Source of the DNA: Paracoccaceae bacterium
Lineage (GTDB): Bacteria > Pseudomonadota > Alphaproteobacteria > Rhodobacterales > Rhodobacteraceae
Direction of reading: 5' to 3'
Assembly (NCBI GenBank): GCA_947504705.1
Contig: CANNIA010000034.1
Location: 1-39,015 of the forward strand
DNA: 39,015 nucleotides
Below the pieces are notes generated by a model. The model worked only from the letters and a program-made list of their open reading frames with translations, made no database searches and was not told the origin of the DNA. A program made the position numbers and the translations under genes. Shown piece by piece: positions 23,267-32,471 of this stretch (positions are counted from its first letter, which is position 1; every line of letters starts with the position of its first letter).

Positions 23267-25555
23267 TCAGTCAACCGGCCCGATCAGCGTCAAAACCCGG
23301 CCATCTTCAGTGATGATGGTCCCGGGGGGCAAAGGCTCGCCAGTTCCGGGCAGGGGCGCAGTATAGGCTTCGGGCAGGGGTTCAGGATAGAACCCTTCGT
23401 TGTAATCAGGCGCGTTCGGATCATCGAAGTAAGGCACATCCTCGGGCGCGATGGCCCCGTCGACCGTGCTCGGGTCGATCGGAATATAGCTCGAGTCGGG
23501 CACTTCGGTCAGCAACGGGCTGGGGTCGACACCCTCGTTGATCCGGGTCATCACCTCGTGCCAGATTTCGGCCGGCAAGCCCCCACCGGTGACGCCGGTC
23601 AGGGGGCTATTGTCGTCGTACCCCATCCAGACACCTACAACGTAGTCAGCAGTAAAGCCGATGAACCAGGCGTCCCGCGCAGAAGAGGTGGTGCCAGTCT
23701 TGCCCGCCGCCTCGCGATCATCCAGCCGGGCGCGGCCCCCGGTGCCAGAGTTCAGCACTTCGATCATCATGTAGGTCAGCGCCCGTGCGGCCTTTTCCGA
23801 AATGACCCTTTCGCCAATGCCACCGCCCTTGCCAAACAGGGGCTCGTCCATTCCTTTCAGCCGCAAGGCCTCCAGCCCATAAGGCGTGACCGACGAGCCG
23901 CCGTTCAGGATCCCGGCAAAGGCCCCGGTGATGTCGATCAGCTTTGATTCCGACACGCCCAACGCCAGCGACGGCCCGTCGCCAAAGGTCTCAGCGACGC
24001 CAAAATCCATCGCGACCTTCTTCACCAGATCGCGGCCAACCATCTCGCTGATCCACACGGCAGGGATATTGCGGCTTTCGGCCAAGGCTTGGGTAAGGGT
24101 GATCGGCCCCTTGAACTTGTGGTCATAATTCTGCGGGCACCAGTTGCCCGATCCGGCGGTATAGATGCACAGGGGGCTGTCATCGACGATATCGGTAGGG
24201 CTCATCCCAAGGTCCATCGCCACGGCATAGACAAAGGGCTTGAAGGTCGATCCGGTTTGCCGCAGCGCCTGCGTCGCGCGGTTGAAATCACCCGCGTTCG
24301 GAATATCGCGGCCACCGACCATGGCGCGCACCGCGCCATCCGCGCTCATCACCACGATTGCGGCCTGGGCTTTGGAGCCGTCCTTGAGCTTGTTTTCAAA
24401 GACCCAGGCCAGCGCCTCTTCGGCCTTCTTCTGCAGGTCCTGGTCCAGCGTCGTGTCGATGATCACGTCTTCGGTCGTGTCGCGGGCCAGATAATCCGGC
24501 GTGGTTTCCATTACCCAATCGGCGAAATAGCCGCCCGCCTTCGCCTTCGCCGCCTTGGACAGGACGGCGGGATGGGCGCGGGCCTCATCCGCATCGGCCT
24601 TGGTGATATAGCCCTGCGCTTCCATCAGACCCAGAACCACCTCGGCCCGTGCCCGTGCGCGGTCCATGCTGGAGGTGGGCGCATAGGTGGATGGGGCCTT
24701 CAGCAGCCCCGCCAGCATCGCCGCCTCGGCCAGGGTCACATCCTTTGCCGATTTGCCAAAATAGCGCTGCGCCGCCGCCTCGAACCCACGCGCACCTGCC
24801 CCCAGATAGGCGCGGTTGAAGTAGATCGTCAGGATCTGTTCCTTGGAATATTTCGCCTCCATCGCCATGGCGAAGGGCATTTCCTTCAGCTTGCGCCACA
24901 TGCCGCCCGACCGGCAGTCCTTTTCGTACTCGGCCTCGGACTTCCATGCCGCAGGGTCGTATTTCACGCCAAGGCACAGCAGTTTGGCCGTTTGCTGCGT
25001 GATCGTAGAGCCCCCGTTGCCCTCCAGCGGCCCGCGCCCCTCCGAGAGGTTGATCTTGATTGCGCTGGCAATCCCGCGCGGCGAAATGCCAAGATGCCAA
25101 AAGAACCGCTTGTCCTCGGTCGCGACCACTGCGTCATGCAGATAGGGCGACACGCTTTCCGCCGTCACCATCCCGCCAAAGGTTTCGCCCCTCCAGGCGA
25201 AGACATCGCCGTTGCGGTCCAGCATCGTGACCGAGCCACGGGCGCGTCCGTCAACCAACTCGTCCATCGCCGGAAGCTGCGCGTAGTAGTACCAGACAAA
25301 GCCGCCAAGGACCAAAGCGCCGACAGCACTGACGCGCCAGGTGATGCCCCAGAAGATCCGCCACAGGAACAGAAAGCTGCCAAGCAGGAACCCGTGCTGC
25401 CGCCGAGGCCGTACGGTGCGGCGGCGCTTGGGGGGACTGGGCTTCTTCGGCGCCGGCTTCTTCGGCCCGCCACCCGAGCCACCACCACCCGAGGATTTCG
25501 CCGAATACCGCTTATCTGCGACAAGGGGGCCACGCCCCCGATTACCTGCTGCCAT
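23267..25555 (-). CDS. Class A penicillin-binding protein (PBP1A family)
   Basis: This bifunctional peptidoglycan synthase has 762 residues from ATG 25555. A basic, Gly/Pro/Lys-rich cytoplasmic tail (20-55) leads to one membrane helix (about 65-92). The glycosyltransferase domain contains catalytic E147 in the EDKRFFWHLG motif and GGSTITQQ near 181-188. The transpeptidase domain has S436-TFK439, S493-R-N495 and K618-TGT. The C-terminus ends in an acidic, Pro-rich tail. The open frame extends 45 codons upstream to 25690, but that segment is not PBP-like and overlaps the glnK leader region; the upstream AGGCAGG is a moderate ribosome binding site. Confidence 0.93.
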   Translation of the reverse strand: MAAGNRGRGPLVADKRYSAKSSGGGGSGGGPKKPAPKKPSPPKRRRTVRPRRQHGFLLGSFLFLWRIFWGITWRVSAVGALVLGGFVWYYYAQLPAMDELVDGRARGSVTMLDRNGDVFAWRGETFGGMVTAESVSPYLHDAVVATEDKRFFWHLGISPRGIASAIKINLSEGRGPLEGNGGSTITQQTAKLLCLGVKYDPAAWKSEAEYEKDCRSGGMWRKLKEMPFAMAMEAKYSKEQILTIYFNRAYLGAGARGFEAAAQRYFGKSAKDVTLAEAAMLAGLLKAPSTYAPTSSMDRARARAEVVLGLMEAQGYITKADADEARAHPAVLSKAAKAKAGGYFADWVMETTPDYLARDTTEDVIIDTTLDQDLQKKAEEALAWVFENKLKDGSKAQAAIVVMSADGAVRAMVGGRDIPNAGDFNRATQALRQTGSTFKPFVYAVAMDLGMSPTDIVDDSPLCIYTAGSGNWCPQNYDHKFKGPITLTQALAESRNIPAVWISEMVGRDLVKKVAMDFGVAETFGDGPSLALGVSESKLIDITGAFAGILNGGSSVTPYGLEALRLKGMDEPLFGKGGGIGERVISEKAARALTYMMIEVLNSGTGGRARLDDREAAGKTGTTSSARDAWFIGFTADYVVGVWMGYDDNSPLTGVTGGGLPAEIWHEVMTRINEGVDPSPLLTEVPDSSYIPIDPSTVDGAIAPEDVPYFDDPNAPDYNEGFYPEPLPEAYTAPLPGTGEPLPPGTIITEDGRVLTLIGPVD

Positions 25556-25826
25556 GCCTGCCTGCGCCACTCGTGACCCGGGGCCAGTTTCGGCCCGTTT
25601 GGGGCACAATAGACCGGATTCGCCAGAAAGCGAAGCCGGGCGAAGAAGGATTTGCGTCCCTTTGCCGCCCATCAATTGGGCATTCGTCATCCAAAGCGCA
25701 AAAATTATGCGCCGCCACGGGCCAGACCCCGGATTCTGATGCTCGATTCATTGTGCACTTGCAGCAATTCCGCCCTGCTAAGCCCCGAGGCCCCAAAGGT
25801 GGGTCGCTTTGGGAAAGGGGGAAACC

Positions 25827-26165
25827 TTGAAGCTGATCATTGCAGCCATCAAGCCATTCAAGCTTGAGGAAGTCCGCGAAGCGCTGACCGCCATTGGCGT
25901 TCGCGGCATGATGGTAACCGAGATCAAGGGGTTCGGCACCCAATCGGGCCATACCGAGATCTATCGTGGCGCGGAATACGCGGTGAACTTCGTGCCGAAA
26001 GTCCGGCTTGAGATCGTGGTTGCCGACGCGCTGGCCGACCAGGCCGTCGCCACGATCCAGAAGACGGCCAAGACCGACAAGATCGGCGACGGAAAGATTT
26101 TCGTCCTCGACGTTGAACACGCCGTGCGAGTCCGCACCGGTGAAACCGATGACGACGCGCTGTGA
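25827..26165 (+). CDS. glnK: Nitrogen regulatory protein P-II (GlnK)
   Basis: This 112-residue PII signal protein senses 2-oxoglutarate and ATP/ADP, and binds and blocks AmtB when nitrogen is plentiful. I start it at TTG 25827, which follows AAGGGGGAAACC and gives the canonical MKLIIAAIKPFKLEEVREAL terminus; an ATG 18 bp earlier would add six atypical residues. The T-loop tyrosine Y51 for uridylylation is in place (RGAEYAVNF). The C-terminal GKIFVLDVEHAVRVRTGE is standard. Linkage to amtB, 25 bp downstream, supports GlnK over GlnB. Confidence 0.94.
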   Translation: MKLIIAAIKPFKLEEVREALTAIGVRGMMVTEIKGFGTQSGHTEIYRGAEYAVNFVPKVRLEIVVADALADQAVATIQKTAKTDKIGDGKIFVLDVEHAVRVRTGETDDDAL

Positions 26166-26190
26166 CGGCGGGGAAAAGGGGGAACCTGAA

Positions 26191-27612
26191 ATGAACATGC
26201 AACCGAAACTTGCAGGTCTGGGCGCGCTGTCAGCGACGCTTCTGGCTGGCCTGCCCGCCTTGGCCCAGGAAGGCCCGATCCTGAACCCAACCGTCGAACA
26301 GATGGCGGGCATGGTCGACAAGGGCGACACGACCTGGATGCTGATCTCATCCGCACTGGTCCTGATGATGGCAATTCCGGCGCTGGCCCTGTTCTACGGC
26401 GGGCTTGTCCGCACCAAGAACATGCTCAGCCTTCTGATGCAGGTCTTCATGATCGTCGCAATCGGCGCGGTGATGTGGATCGCGGTCGGCTACAGCCTCG
26501 CCTTCACCTCGGGCGGGCCTTACGTTGGCGGGCTATCCAAGGCGATGCTCGCGGGCGTTGGCACCGGCACCTTCGCCGCGACGTTCTCGAACAACGTCTA
26601 CATCCCGGAATATGCTTTCGTGATCTTCCAGATGACCTTCGCTTGCATCACGCCTGCGCTGATCATCGGGGCCTTCGCCGAGCGTATCAAGTTCTGGCCG
26701 CTGATGCTGTTCTGCATCCTCTGGTCGCTGCTGGCCTACTATCCCATCGCGCATATGGTCTGGTTCTGGGCTGGCCCGGACTTCCTGTCCGTTCCCGAAT
26801 TCGCCAATGACAAAGGCCTTCTCTGGGGCTGGGGCGCACTCGACTTTGCCGGAGGCACCGTTGTTCACATCAACGCCGGGATCGCGGGTTTGGTCGGCTG
26901 CATCGTCGTTGGCAAGCGGATCGGCTTGAACAAGGAACCGATGCCGCCACATAGCCTGACGATGACGATGATCGGTGCTTCGCTGCTGTGGGTCGGTTGG
27001 TTCGGCTTCAACGCTGGGTCGAACCTTGAAGCGAACGGTCTTGCCGCCCTTGCCTTCCTGAACACCTTCGTCGCCACCGCAGCCGCGACCCTGTCCTGGG
27101 TGCTGGTCGAACAGCTTCGCCATGGCCGCCCCTCGCTTTTGGGCGCGGTGACGGGCGCGGTTGCAGGCTTGGTCGCCGTAACCCCCGCCGCAGGTTTCGC
27201 CTCGCCAGGTGGAGCCCTGGTGCTGGGCCTCATCGTCTCGCCCGTCTGCTTTGTCTTCGTCTCGACGGTGAAAAAGCGGTTCGGCTATGACGACAGCCTG
27301 GATGTCTTCGGCGTCCACGGCATCGGCGGGATCCTTGGCGCCATCGGAACCGGCGTGCTGGCCGACCCGTCGCTTGGTGGTCAGGGTTGGTTCGACTACA
27401 CTGTCTTCCCGGCGGTTCCGGGGGCCTATGACATGACCGCCCAAGTGATCACCCAGATCAAGGCTGTTGCCGTGACCGTGGCCTGGACCGGCTTCGTGTC
27501 GCTGCTTCTGTTCTCGCTGATCAAGCTGGTCTTCGGGTTGCGTCCGTCGACCGACGACGAACGTCAGGGCCTTGACCAGACCGCCCATGGCGAAAGCGCC
27601 TACAACATGTGA
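26191..27612 (+). CDS. amtB: Ammonium transporter AmtB
   Basis: This 473-residue inner-membrane channel for ammonium is controlled by GlnK. An N-terminal signal-like segment (LGALSATLLAGLPALAQ) would be cleaved, as in E. coli AmtB, leaving about 11 transmembrane helices. Family signatures are visible: ALFYGGLVRTKNMLSLLMQ early, LDFAGGTVVHINAGIAGLVG with the first pore His, and DVFGVHGIGGILGAIGTG with the second. The start ATG 26191 follows AAAAGGGGGAACCTGAA, nearly the same leader as glnK. A strong hairpin follows the gene. Confidence 0.95.
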   Translation: MNMQPKLAGLGALSATLLAGLPALAQEGPILNPTVEQMAGMVDKGDTTWMLISSALVLMMAIPALALFYGGLVRTKNMLSLLMQVFMIVAIGAVMWIAVGYSLAFTSGGPYVGGLSKAMLAGVGTGTFAATFSNNVYIPEYAFVIFQMTFACITPALIIGAFAERIKFWPLMLFCILWSLLAYYPIAHMVWFWAGPDFLSVPEFANDKGLLWGWGALDFAGGTVVHINAGIAGLVGCIVVGKRIGLNKEPMPPHSLTMTMIGASLLWVGWFGFNAGSNLEANGLAALAFLNTFVATAAATLSWVLVEQLRHGRPSLLGAVTGAVAGLVAVTPAAGFASPGGALVLGLIVSPVCFVFVSTVKKRFGYDDSLDVFGVHGIGGILGAIGTGVLADPSLGGQGWFDYTVFPAVPGAYDMTAQVITQIKAVAVTVAWTGFVSLLLFSLIKLVFGLRPSTDDERQGLDQTAHGESAYNM

Positions 27613-27636
27613 AGCCAGCGGCATGACAAAAGAAAT

Positions 27637-27670
27637 CGGCCCGGGGAATATCCCTGGGCCGTCTTCATTT
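27637..27670. terminator. Bidirectional intrinsic terminator between amtB and uspA
   Basis: cggcccgggga-ata-tccctgggccg forms an 11-bp stem with one G-U pair. T-rich sequence lies on both sides (tcttcattt on the plus strand, atttcttttg on the minus strand), as expected for converging genes. Confidence 0.8.
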
Positions 27671-27680
27671 CAGACCGGGA

Positions 27681-28526
27681 TCAATGCGCCAAGAAGACCG
27701 GGATCTCGGCACTTTCCAGCATATCGCGGGTGGCCCCTCCCAGGATCGATTCGCGGAAGCGCGAATGGCCATAGGCCCCCATGACCAGAAGACCCGCGTC
27801 AAAGTCCCGGGCTTGCCGCGCCAGAACCTCGGAGATCCGCGGCAGCGTCTTGGCCAGAACTGACACTTCCGCCTTGATTCCGTGGCGCACCAGAAGTTGG
27901 CACAGAAGCCCGCCGGGATCAGACCGCTCTGACCCATGGGTCGGCGGGTCGACAACCACGATCTGCACAGCCTCGGCCCGGCGCAGGAACGGCATGGCGC
28001 GTCGGGCCGCTACCAATGCTTCGCGGCTTTGGTTCCAGGCCAGCATGATGCGTTTCGGCTCGGCCGACTTCATCCCCGAGGATGGGACAACCAATACTGG
28101 GGCCATGCCTTCGAACAGGGCGGCTTCGGTGACGGCCTCGTCAATGACACTGCGGCCCGGTCCATAAGCCAAAGGCAGGATCACAAGGTCGGAGTACCGC
28201 GCCCGGGATCCCACAATATCGGTCAGCGTACCAAGCTGGGTCACCACCGTTTCGACCGACGACCGCAGGGTCGGTGGCTGCGCGACAATCGCTGCATTCA
28301 GGGACGCTTCGGCCTTCCGCGCCTCGTTCTCGGCGCGATCCATTGCCGCCGCGATCACGACAGCACCCGAGCCGACATAGGAATAGCCGACCTGCGTCTG
28401 ATCCACCCCCAGCGCCAGCCCGTCCAGATGCGCATCCATCCGGTTCGCAATCTGGGCCGCAGCAGTGACGGTGGTCATCAGCCCCTCGGGCGAGGTGGCA
28501 ACTGTCAGTAGGGATTTATAGGCCAT
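27681..28526 (-). CDS. Universal stress protein, tandem UspA domains
   Basis: The protein has 281 residues, with two Usp domains (about 1-145 and 155-281). The second keeps the ATP-binding pattern [22 protein letters not shown] (G-2x-G-9x-G-S/T type), while the first is degenerate. UspA-like proteins bind ATP and help survival under energy or oxygen stress; this one has no known partner. It starts after AGGAGCTGACC. It is divergent from ccoN, and a FNR-type box about 70 bp before its start is well placed to activate it when oxygen is low. Confidence 0.9.
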   Translation of the reverse strand: MAYKSLLTVATSPEGLMTTVTAAAQIANRMDAHLDGLALGVDQTQVGYSYVGSGAVVIAAAMDRAENEARKAEASLNAAIVAQPPTLRSSVETVVTQLGTLTDIVGSRARYSDLVILPLAYGPGRSVIDEAVTEAALFEGMAPVLVVPSSGMKSAEPKRIMLAWNQSREALVAARRAMPFLRRAEAVQIVVVDPPTHGSERSDPGGLLCQLLVRHGIKAEVSVLAKTLPRISEVLARQARDFDAGLLVMGAYGHSRFRESILGGATRDMLESAEIPVFLAH

Positions 28527-28592
28527 GGTCAGCTCCTGTGATGTCAGTCCGCAAGACAGCTCTGGATCATGCGCCTTCCCGGCCCGCGCGCA

Positions 28593-28606
28593 TTGACAAA
28601 GATCAA
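28593..28606. promoter_or_regulatory. FNR-type box 1 (uspA/ccoN)
   Basis: TTGACaaagATCAA, one mismatch from the TTGAT-N4-ATCAA consensus. Read toward uspA, a CATGAT -10 at 28571-28566 places this box near -40.5 of a start at about 28559, the class II activating position. It could also act on ccoN from upstream. Confidence 0.75.
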
Positions 28607-28624
28607 TCCTGTCTCTCGGTGAAG

Positions 28625-28638
28625 TTGACGCAGATCAA
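28625..28638. promoter_or_regulatory. FNR-type box 2 (ccoN)
   Basis: TTGACgcagATCAA, 32 bp (three helical turns) after box 1 and on the same face of the DNA. It lies 106 bp before the ccoN start and is the likely activating site for ccoNOQP. Confidence 0.78.
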
Positions 28639-28744
28639 TGCGGCCAAAACCACCGCACGGCAGAAGTTCGCCAGTCGGAGTGTCCGACTTGGCCCCAATT
28701 CGTCCTTCGGGCCCGGTTGGACAGACAGGACGAAGGGACGCAAA

Positions 28745-30343
28745 ATGTGGGACTACTTTAAACTGGCAGGGCTTGGCTTTGTCGCCGTCTGTGCGGCGAT
28801 TGCGGCCAACTATGCCCATGACCTCGCCTATCAGGTCAATGCGCTGGAGGTGATGCTGGCAGCAGGCATTGCCTTTCTTTGGGTGCTGCGGACGGCGGGC
28901 GATCCAAAGCCCGACGTGCAGCATGAATACTTCGACTCAGTGATCCGGGCCGGGGCGATCGCCACCGCCTTCTGGGGCGTTGTGGGCTTTCTGGTCGGCG
29001 TGGTCATCGCCAGCCAGCTGGCCTTTCCTTGGCTGAACTTCGAGTTCCTGCAAGGCTTCGGCAACTTTGGCCGCCTGCGGCCCTTGCACACCAGCGCGGT
29101 GATCTTCGCCTTTGGCGGCAACGCGCTGATCATGTCGTCGTTCTACATCGTCCAGCGCACCAGTGCTGCACGGCTTTTCGGCGGCAGCCTTGGCTGGTTC
29201 GTGTTTTGGGGTTGGCAGCTGGTGATTGTGCTGGCGGCGAGCGGTTATGTTCTGGGCGCAACCCAAGCCAAGGAATATGCCGAGCCGGTCTGGTACGTCG
29301 ACATCCTCATCACAGTGGTCTGGGTCGCCTTCCTGGTCACCTTCATGGGCACGCTTCTTAAGCGTAAGGAACCCCACATCTACGTGGCCAACTGGTTCCT
29401 GCTTTCGATGATCCTGACCGTGGCGATGCTGCATCTGGTGAACAACCTTGCGATCCCGGTTTCGATCTTCGGGTCCGAGCAGGTTCAGCTCTTCTCGGGC
29501 GTGCAGGATGCGATGGTGCAATGGTGGTATGGCCACAATGCTGTGGGCTTCTTCCTGACCGCAGGCTTTCTGGGGATGATGTACTATTTCGTCCCCAAGC
29601 AAATCGAACGCCCGATCTACAGCTACAAGCTGTCGATCATCCACTTCTGGGCGCTGATCTTCCTTTATATCTGGGCCGGTCCGCACCACCTGCACTATAC
29701 CGCCCTTCCGGAATGGGCCTCGACCCTTGGCATGGTGTTCTCGATCATGCTGTGGATGCCCTCGTGGGGTGGCATGATCAACGGCCTGATGACGCTTTCG
29801 GGCGCATGGGACAAGCTGCGGACCGATCCGATCGTCCGGATGATGGTGGTGTCCATCGGCTTTTACGGCATGTCGACCTTTGAAGGCCCGATGATGTCGA
29901 TCAAGGCGGTGAACAGTCTGTCGCACTATACCGACTGGACCATTGGCCACGTCCATTCCGGCGCCTTGGGCTGGAACGGGATGATCACCTTCGGGGTGCT
30001 TTACTATCTGGTTCCGCGTCTTTGGAACCGCGAGGGGCTTTACAGCCTGAAACTGGTCAGCTGGCACTTCTGGCTCGCCACCATCGGGATCGTTCTTTAC
30101 GCGTCCTCGATGTGGGTCACGGGCATCATGGAAGGCCTGATGTGGCGTGAAGTGGATGCGAACGGGTTCCTTGTGAACGCCTTCGCCGACACGGTGGCCG
30201 CGAAATTCCCGATGTATGTGGTCCGCGCCTCCGGTGGAGCGCTGTTCCTTACCGGGGCGCTGATCATGTGTTGGAACCTCTGGATGACCGTGCGGGCCCA
30301 GCCTGCCAAGGCCAGCCAGAATTCCATGGTTCCGGCGGAATAA
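28745..30343 (+). CDS. ccoN: cbb3-type cytochrome c oxidase subunit I
   Basis: This 532-residue catalytic subunit of the high-affinity cbb3 oxidase reduces oxygen to water with heme b, heme b3 and CuB. Twelve or so membrane helices are apparent. Key motifs: [17 protein letters not shown] (low-spin heme His), [22 protein letters not shown] (CuB His and the cross-linked Tyr of C-type oxidases), [13 protein letters not shown] (CuB His pair), and [13 protein letters not shown] (heme ligands). ATG 28745, after AAGGGACG, gives the proper N-terminus; the frame upstream to 28538 covers the FNR boxes and is not coding. It is the first gene of ccoNOQP. Confidence 0.97.
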   Translation: MWDYFKLAGLGFVAVCAAIAANYAHDLAYQVNALEVMLAAGIAFLWVLRTAGDPKPDVQHEYFDSVIRAGAIATAFWGVVGFLVGVVIASQLAFPWLNFEFLQGFGNFGRLRPLHTSAVIFAFGGNALIMSSFYIVQRTSAARLFGGSLGWFVFWGWQLVIVLAASGYVLGATQAKEYAEPVWYVDILITVVWVAFLVTFMGTLLKRKEPHIYVANWFLLSMILTVAMLHLVNNLAIPVSIFGSEQVQLFSGVQDAMVQWWYGHNAVGFFLTAGFLGMMYYFVPKQIERPIYSYKLSIIHFWALIFLYIWAGPHHLHYTALPEWASTLGMVFSIMLWMPSWGGMINGLMTLSGAWDKLRTDPIVRMMVVSIGFYGMSTFEGPMMSIKAVNSLSHYTDWTIGHVHSGALGWNGMITFGVLYYLVPRLWNREGLYSLKLVSWHFWLATIGIVLYASSMWVTGIMEGLMWREVDANGFLVNAFADTVAAKFPMYVVRASGGALFLTGALIMCWNLWMTVRAQPAKASQNSMVPAE

Positions 30344-30354
30344 GGGGACAAAAA

Positions 30355-31122
30355 ATGGCTTTCCTTGACAAACACAAGGCAATCGAAACCCACGCGACGC
30401 TTCTGATGGTGCTTAGCCTTCTGGTCGTCACCATCGGGGGAATCGTGCAGATCGCACCGCTCTTCTATCTTGAAAATACCATCGAGACAGTCGACGGGAT
30501 GCGTCCCTACACACCGCTGGAACTGGCCGGCAAGGCGATCTTCCAGCGCGAGGGCTGCTATGGCTGCCACAGCCAGATGATCCGCCCGATGCGCGACGAA
30601 GTCGAACGCTATGGCCACTACAGCCTTGCGGCGGAATCGATGTACGACCATCCGTTCCAGTGGGGCTCCAAACGCACCGGGCCGGATCTGGCCCGGGTGG
30701 GCGGGCGCTATTCTGATGAATGGCACCAGGACCACTTCACGGATGCCAAATCCGTGGTGCCGGAATCGGTGATGCCGCCCTATGGCTTCCTTGCGGGCAA
30801 CGTCATCGACGGGGAATACATCCAGGACCTTGTTGCAACAAACAAGCTGGTGGGCGTGCCCTATACCGACGCGATGGTCGAAAACGCGCTGGCCGATTTC
30901 CTGGCGCAGGCCGACCCGAACGCCGACTCCAGCGGTCTTGTCGACCGCTACACCTGGAAGGAAGAAAACGGCACCGTTGTGCAGAACTTCCCCAAGTCGA
31001 TCAACGTCCGCAACTTTGACGGCCAACCCGAGCTGACCGAGATGGACGCCCTGATCGCCTATATCCAGGTGCTTGGCACAATGGTCGACTTCTCGACCTT
31101 CACTCCAGTCGCGAACCGGTAA
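30355..31122 (+). CDS. ccoO: cbb3-type cytochrome c oxidase subunit II (monoheme)
   Basis: This 255-residue membrane-anchored c-type cytochrome carries electrons from CcoP to the CcoN active site. One N-terminal helix (about 13-36) anchors it, and the periplasmic domain has a single heme motif C68-YG-C71-H72 with [10 protein letters not shown] after it. The axial Met is probably in ESVMPPY. ATG 30355 follows AAGGGGACAAAA, 11 bp after ccoN. The length is slightly above the usual 240 or so residues. Confidence 0.97.
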   Translation: MAFLDKHKAIETHATLLMVLSLLVVTIGGIVQIAPLFYLENTIETVDGMRPYTPLELAGKAIFQREGCYGCHSQMIRPMRDEVERYGHYSLAAESMYDHPFQWGSKRTGPDLARVGGRYSDEWHQDHFTDAKSVVPESVMPPYGFLAGNVIDGEYIQDLVATNKLVGVPYTDAMVENALADFLAQADPNADSSGLVDRYTWKEENGTVVQNFPKSINVRNFDGQPELTEMDALIAYIQVLGTMVDFSTFTPVANR

Positions 31123-31132
31123 GGGGGCAAAG

Positions 31133-31324
31133 ATGGAAACCTATTCCGCACTCCGCCACCTCGCCGACAGCTGGTTCCTGCTGGCAATGACCCTTCTGTT
31201 CCTTGGCCTCTGCCTCTGGCCCTTCCGGCCCTGGGCGAAGGTCACCCATCAGGATGTCGCCGCCTCGATCTTCCGCAACGATGACCATCCTGCGGACGCA
31301 ACCCCTGCCAACAAGGAGGCATAA
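31133..31324 (+). CDS. ccoQ: cbb3-type oxidase small subunit CcoQ
   Basis: This 63-residue single-span protein has its helix at about 12-30 ([18 protein letters not shown]), followed by a charged cytoplasmic tail. CcoQ/FixQ helps assemble or stabilise the oxidase complex, especially its CcoP association. ATG 31133, with AAGGGGGC upstream, lies 10 bp after ccoO; a longer frame from 31073 overlaps ccoO and is rejected. The order between ccoO and ccoP confirms it. Confidence 0.93.
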   Translation: METYSALRHLADSWFLLAMTLLFLGLCLWPFRPWAKVTHQDVAASIFRNDDHPADATPANKEA

Positions 31325-31328
31325 GGCC

Positions 31329-32210
31329 ATGTGCGCCAAGCCATTAAAGAAAGAACCCCGGCAGGTCGAAACAACCGGCCACCAGTGGGACGGCATTGAA
31401 GAGTGGAACAACCCTCTGCCCCGCTGGTGGGTCTGGGTGTTCGTAGCCACTGTTGTCTGGGGGATCGGCTATACCGTCGCCTATCCCGCCTGGCCGCTGC
31501 TGACCGAGGCCACACCGGGCCTGATCGGCGGCAACGAGCGGCTTGCTGTCGAGGCTGAAATCGCGGCGGCCGACCAGGCAAATGCCCCGATCAAGGCCAA
31601 GCTTGTTGCAGCCGATCTGACCGCCATCGGTACCGACCCCGAACTGGCGCAGTATGCCACGAACGCCGGTGCAGCGATCTTCCGTACCAACTGTGCCACG
31701 TGCCACGGCTCGGGTGCAGGGGGTGTCGAAGGCAAGGGCTATCCAAGCTTGCTGGATGACGACTGGCTGTGGGGTGGCACGATGGAAGATATCCATCTGA
31801 CCATCACCCACGGCATCCGCAACACCACTGACCCCGACGCCCGTTACTCGGCAATGCCGCAGTTCGGCGTAGACGGCACCCTTGACGCTACCCAGATCGC
31901 CCAGGTCGCGGAACATGTGCTTGCCCTTTCAGGTCAGGAACACGACGCCACGTTGGCGGCGGCAGGGGCCACGATCTTCATGGACACCGGCTGCAACGGC
32001 TGCCATGGCGACACTGGCATCGGTGATCGCACCCTGGGCGCGCCGAACCTGACCGACGCGATCTGGCTTTATGGCGGCACGCGTGAGGCGATCATCAATA
32101 CCGTCACCAATGCCCATTTCGGCGTCATGCCGAACTGGAATACCCGTCTCAGCGAAGACGAAATCCGCGCTGTGGCCTTCTTCGTCCACAGCCGTGGCGG
32201 TGGCGAGTGA
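31329..32210 (+). CDS. ccoP: cbb3-type cytochrome c oxidase subunit III (diheme)
   Basis: This 293-residue diheme cytochrome c takes electrons from soluble or membrane cytochromes and passes them to CcoO. The N-terminal part includes the membrane helix [20 protein letters not shown] (33-52). Two periplasmic cytochrome domains follow, with heme motifs C122-AT-C125-H126 and C222-NG-C225-H226; candidate axial Met residues are in SAMPQFG and GVMPNW. It begins 4 bp after ccoQ and is the last gene of ccoNOQP, ahead of a strong terminator. Confidence 0.97.
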   Translation: MCAKPLKKEPRQVETTGHQWDGIEEWNNPLPRWWVWVFVATVVWGIGYTVAYPAWPLLTEATPGLIGGNERLAVEAEIAAADQANAPIKAKLVAADLTAIGTDPELAQYATNAGAAIFRTNCATCHGSGAGGVEGKGYPSLLDDDWLWGGTMEDIHLTITHGIRNTTDPDARYSAMPQFGVDGTLDATQIAQVAEHVLALSGQEHDATLAAAGATIFMDTGCNGCHGDTGIGDRTLGAPNLTDAIWLYGGTREAIINTVTNAHFGVMPNWNTRLSEDEIRAVAFFVHSRGGGE

Positions 32211-32266
32211 CCTTTGTGTGATAAGCTGCGGACGGTTCCCCTCTCCGGGCCGCAAGCACCAAACTG

Positions 32267-32300
32267 CCGCGATCCGAAAGGGTCGCGGCCTTTTCATTTT
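32267..32300 (+). terminator. Intrinsic terminator after ccoNOQP
   Basis: A 9-bp stem with a GAAA tetraloop (ccgcgatcc-gaaa-gggtcgcgg, one G-U pair) is followed by ccttttcatttt. It separates ccoNOQP from ccoGHIS, which has its own FNR box. Confidence 0.85.
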
Positions 32301-32386
32301 CTGACCGGCCGGCCCCAAACGCGCTTGACAGATTTTGCCGCTTTGACCCTTAGCCCACGACGAAGTGATGCCCCGGCGGCCTTCCA

Positions 32387-32400
32387 TTGACACAGGTCAA
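32387..32400. promoter_or_regulatory. FNR-type box 3 (ccoG)
   Basis: TTGACacagGTCAA, a perfectly symmetrical arm pair, lies 71 bp before the ccoG start. At the usual -41.5 position the transcript would begin near 32435. It gives ccoGHIS its own oxygen control. No good -10 is visible, so promoter position is uncertain. Confidence 0.72.
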
Positions 32401-32471
32401 TGCCGCCGATGCGCGGATGGGGGATTGCAGAGCGGAAGACCAGAGTGCCCCCTGCCGGGGAAGGAGCAACC

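Noticed and set aside
24089-25576. A 495-codon plus-strand frame opposite the PBP gene
   Set aside because: It is low in family-like motifs, rich in Arg/Gly/His from reversed GC-rich codons, and lies entirely over a clear PBP1A gene.
25735-25765. Possible NtrC or sigma-54 site before glnK (around TTGTGCACTTGCAGCAA)
   Set aside because: Arms and spacing do not match either consensus well enough to support a site.
28538-28744. N-terminal extension of ccoN
   Set aside because: The extension translates the FNR boxes and promoter, and the canonical CcoN start with a ribosome binding site is at 28745.
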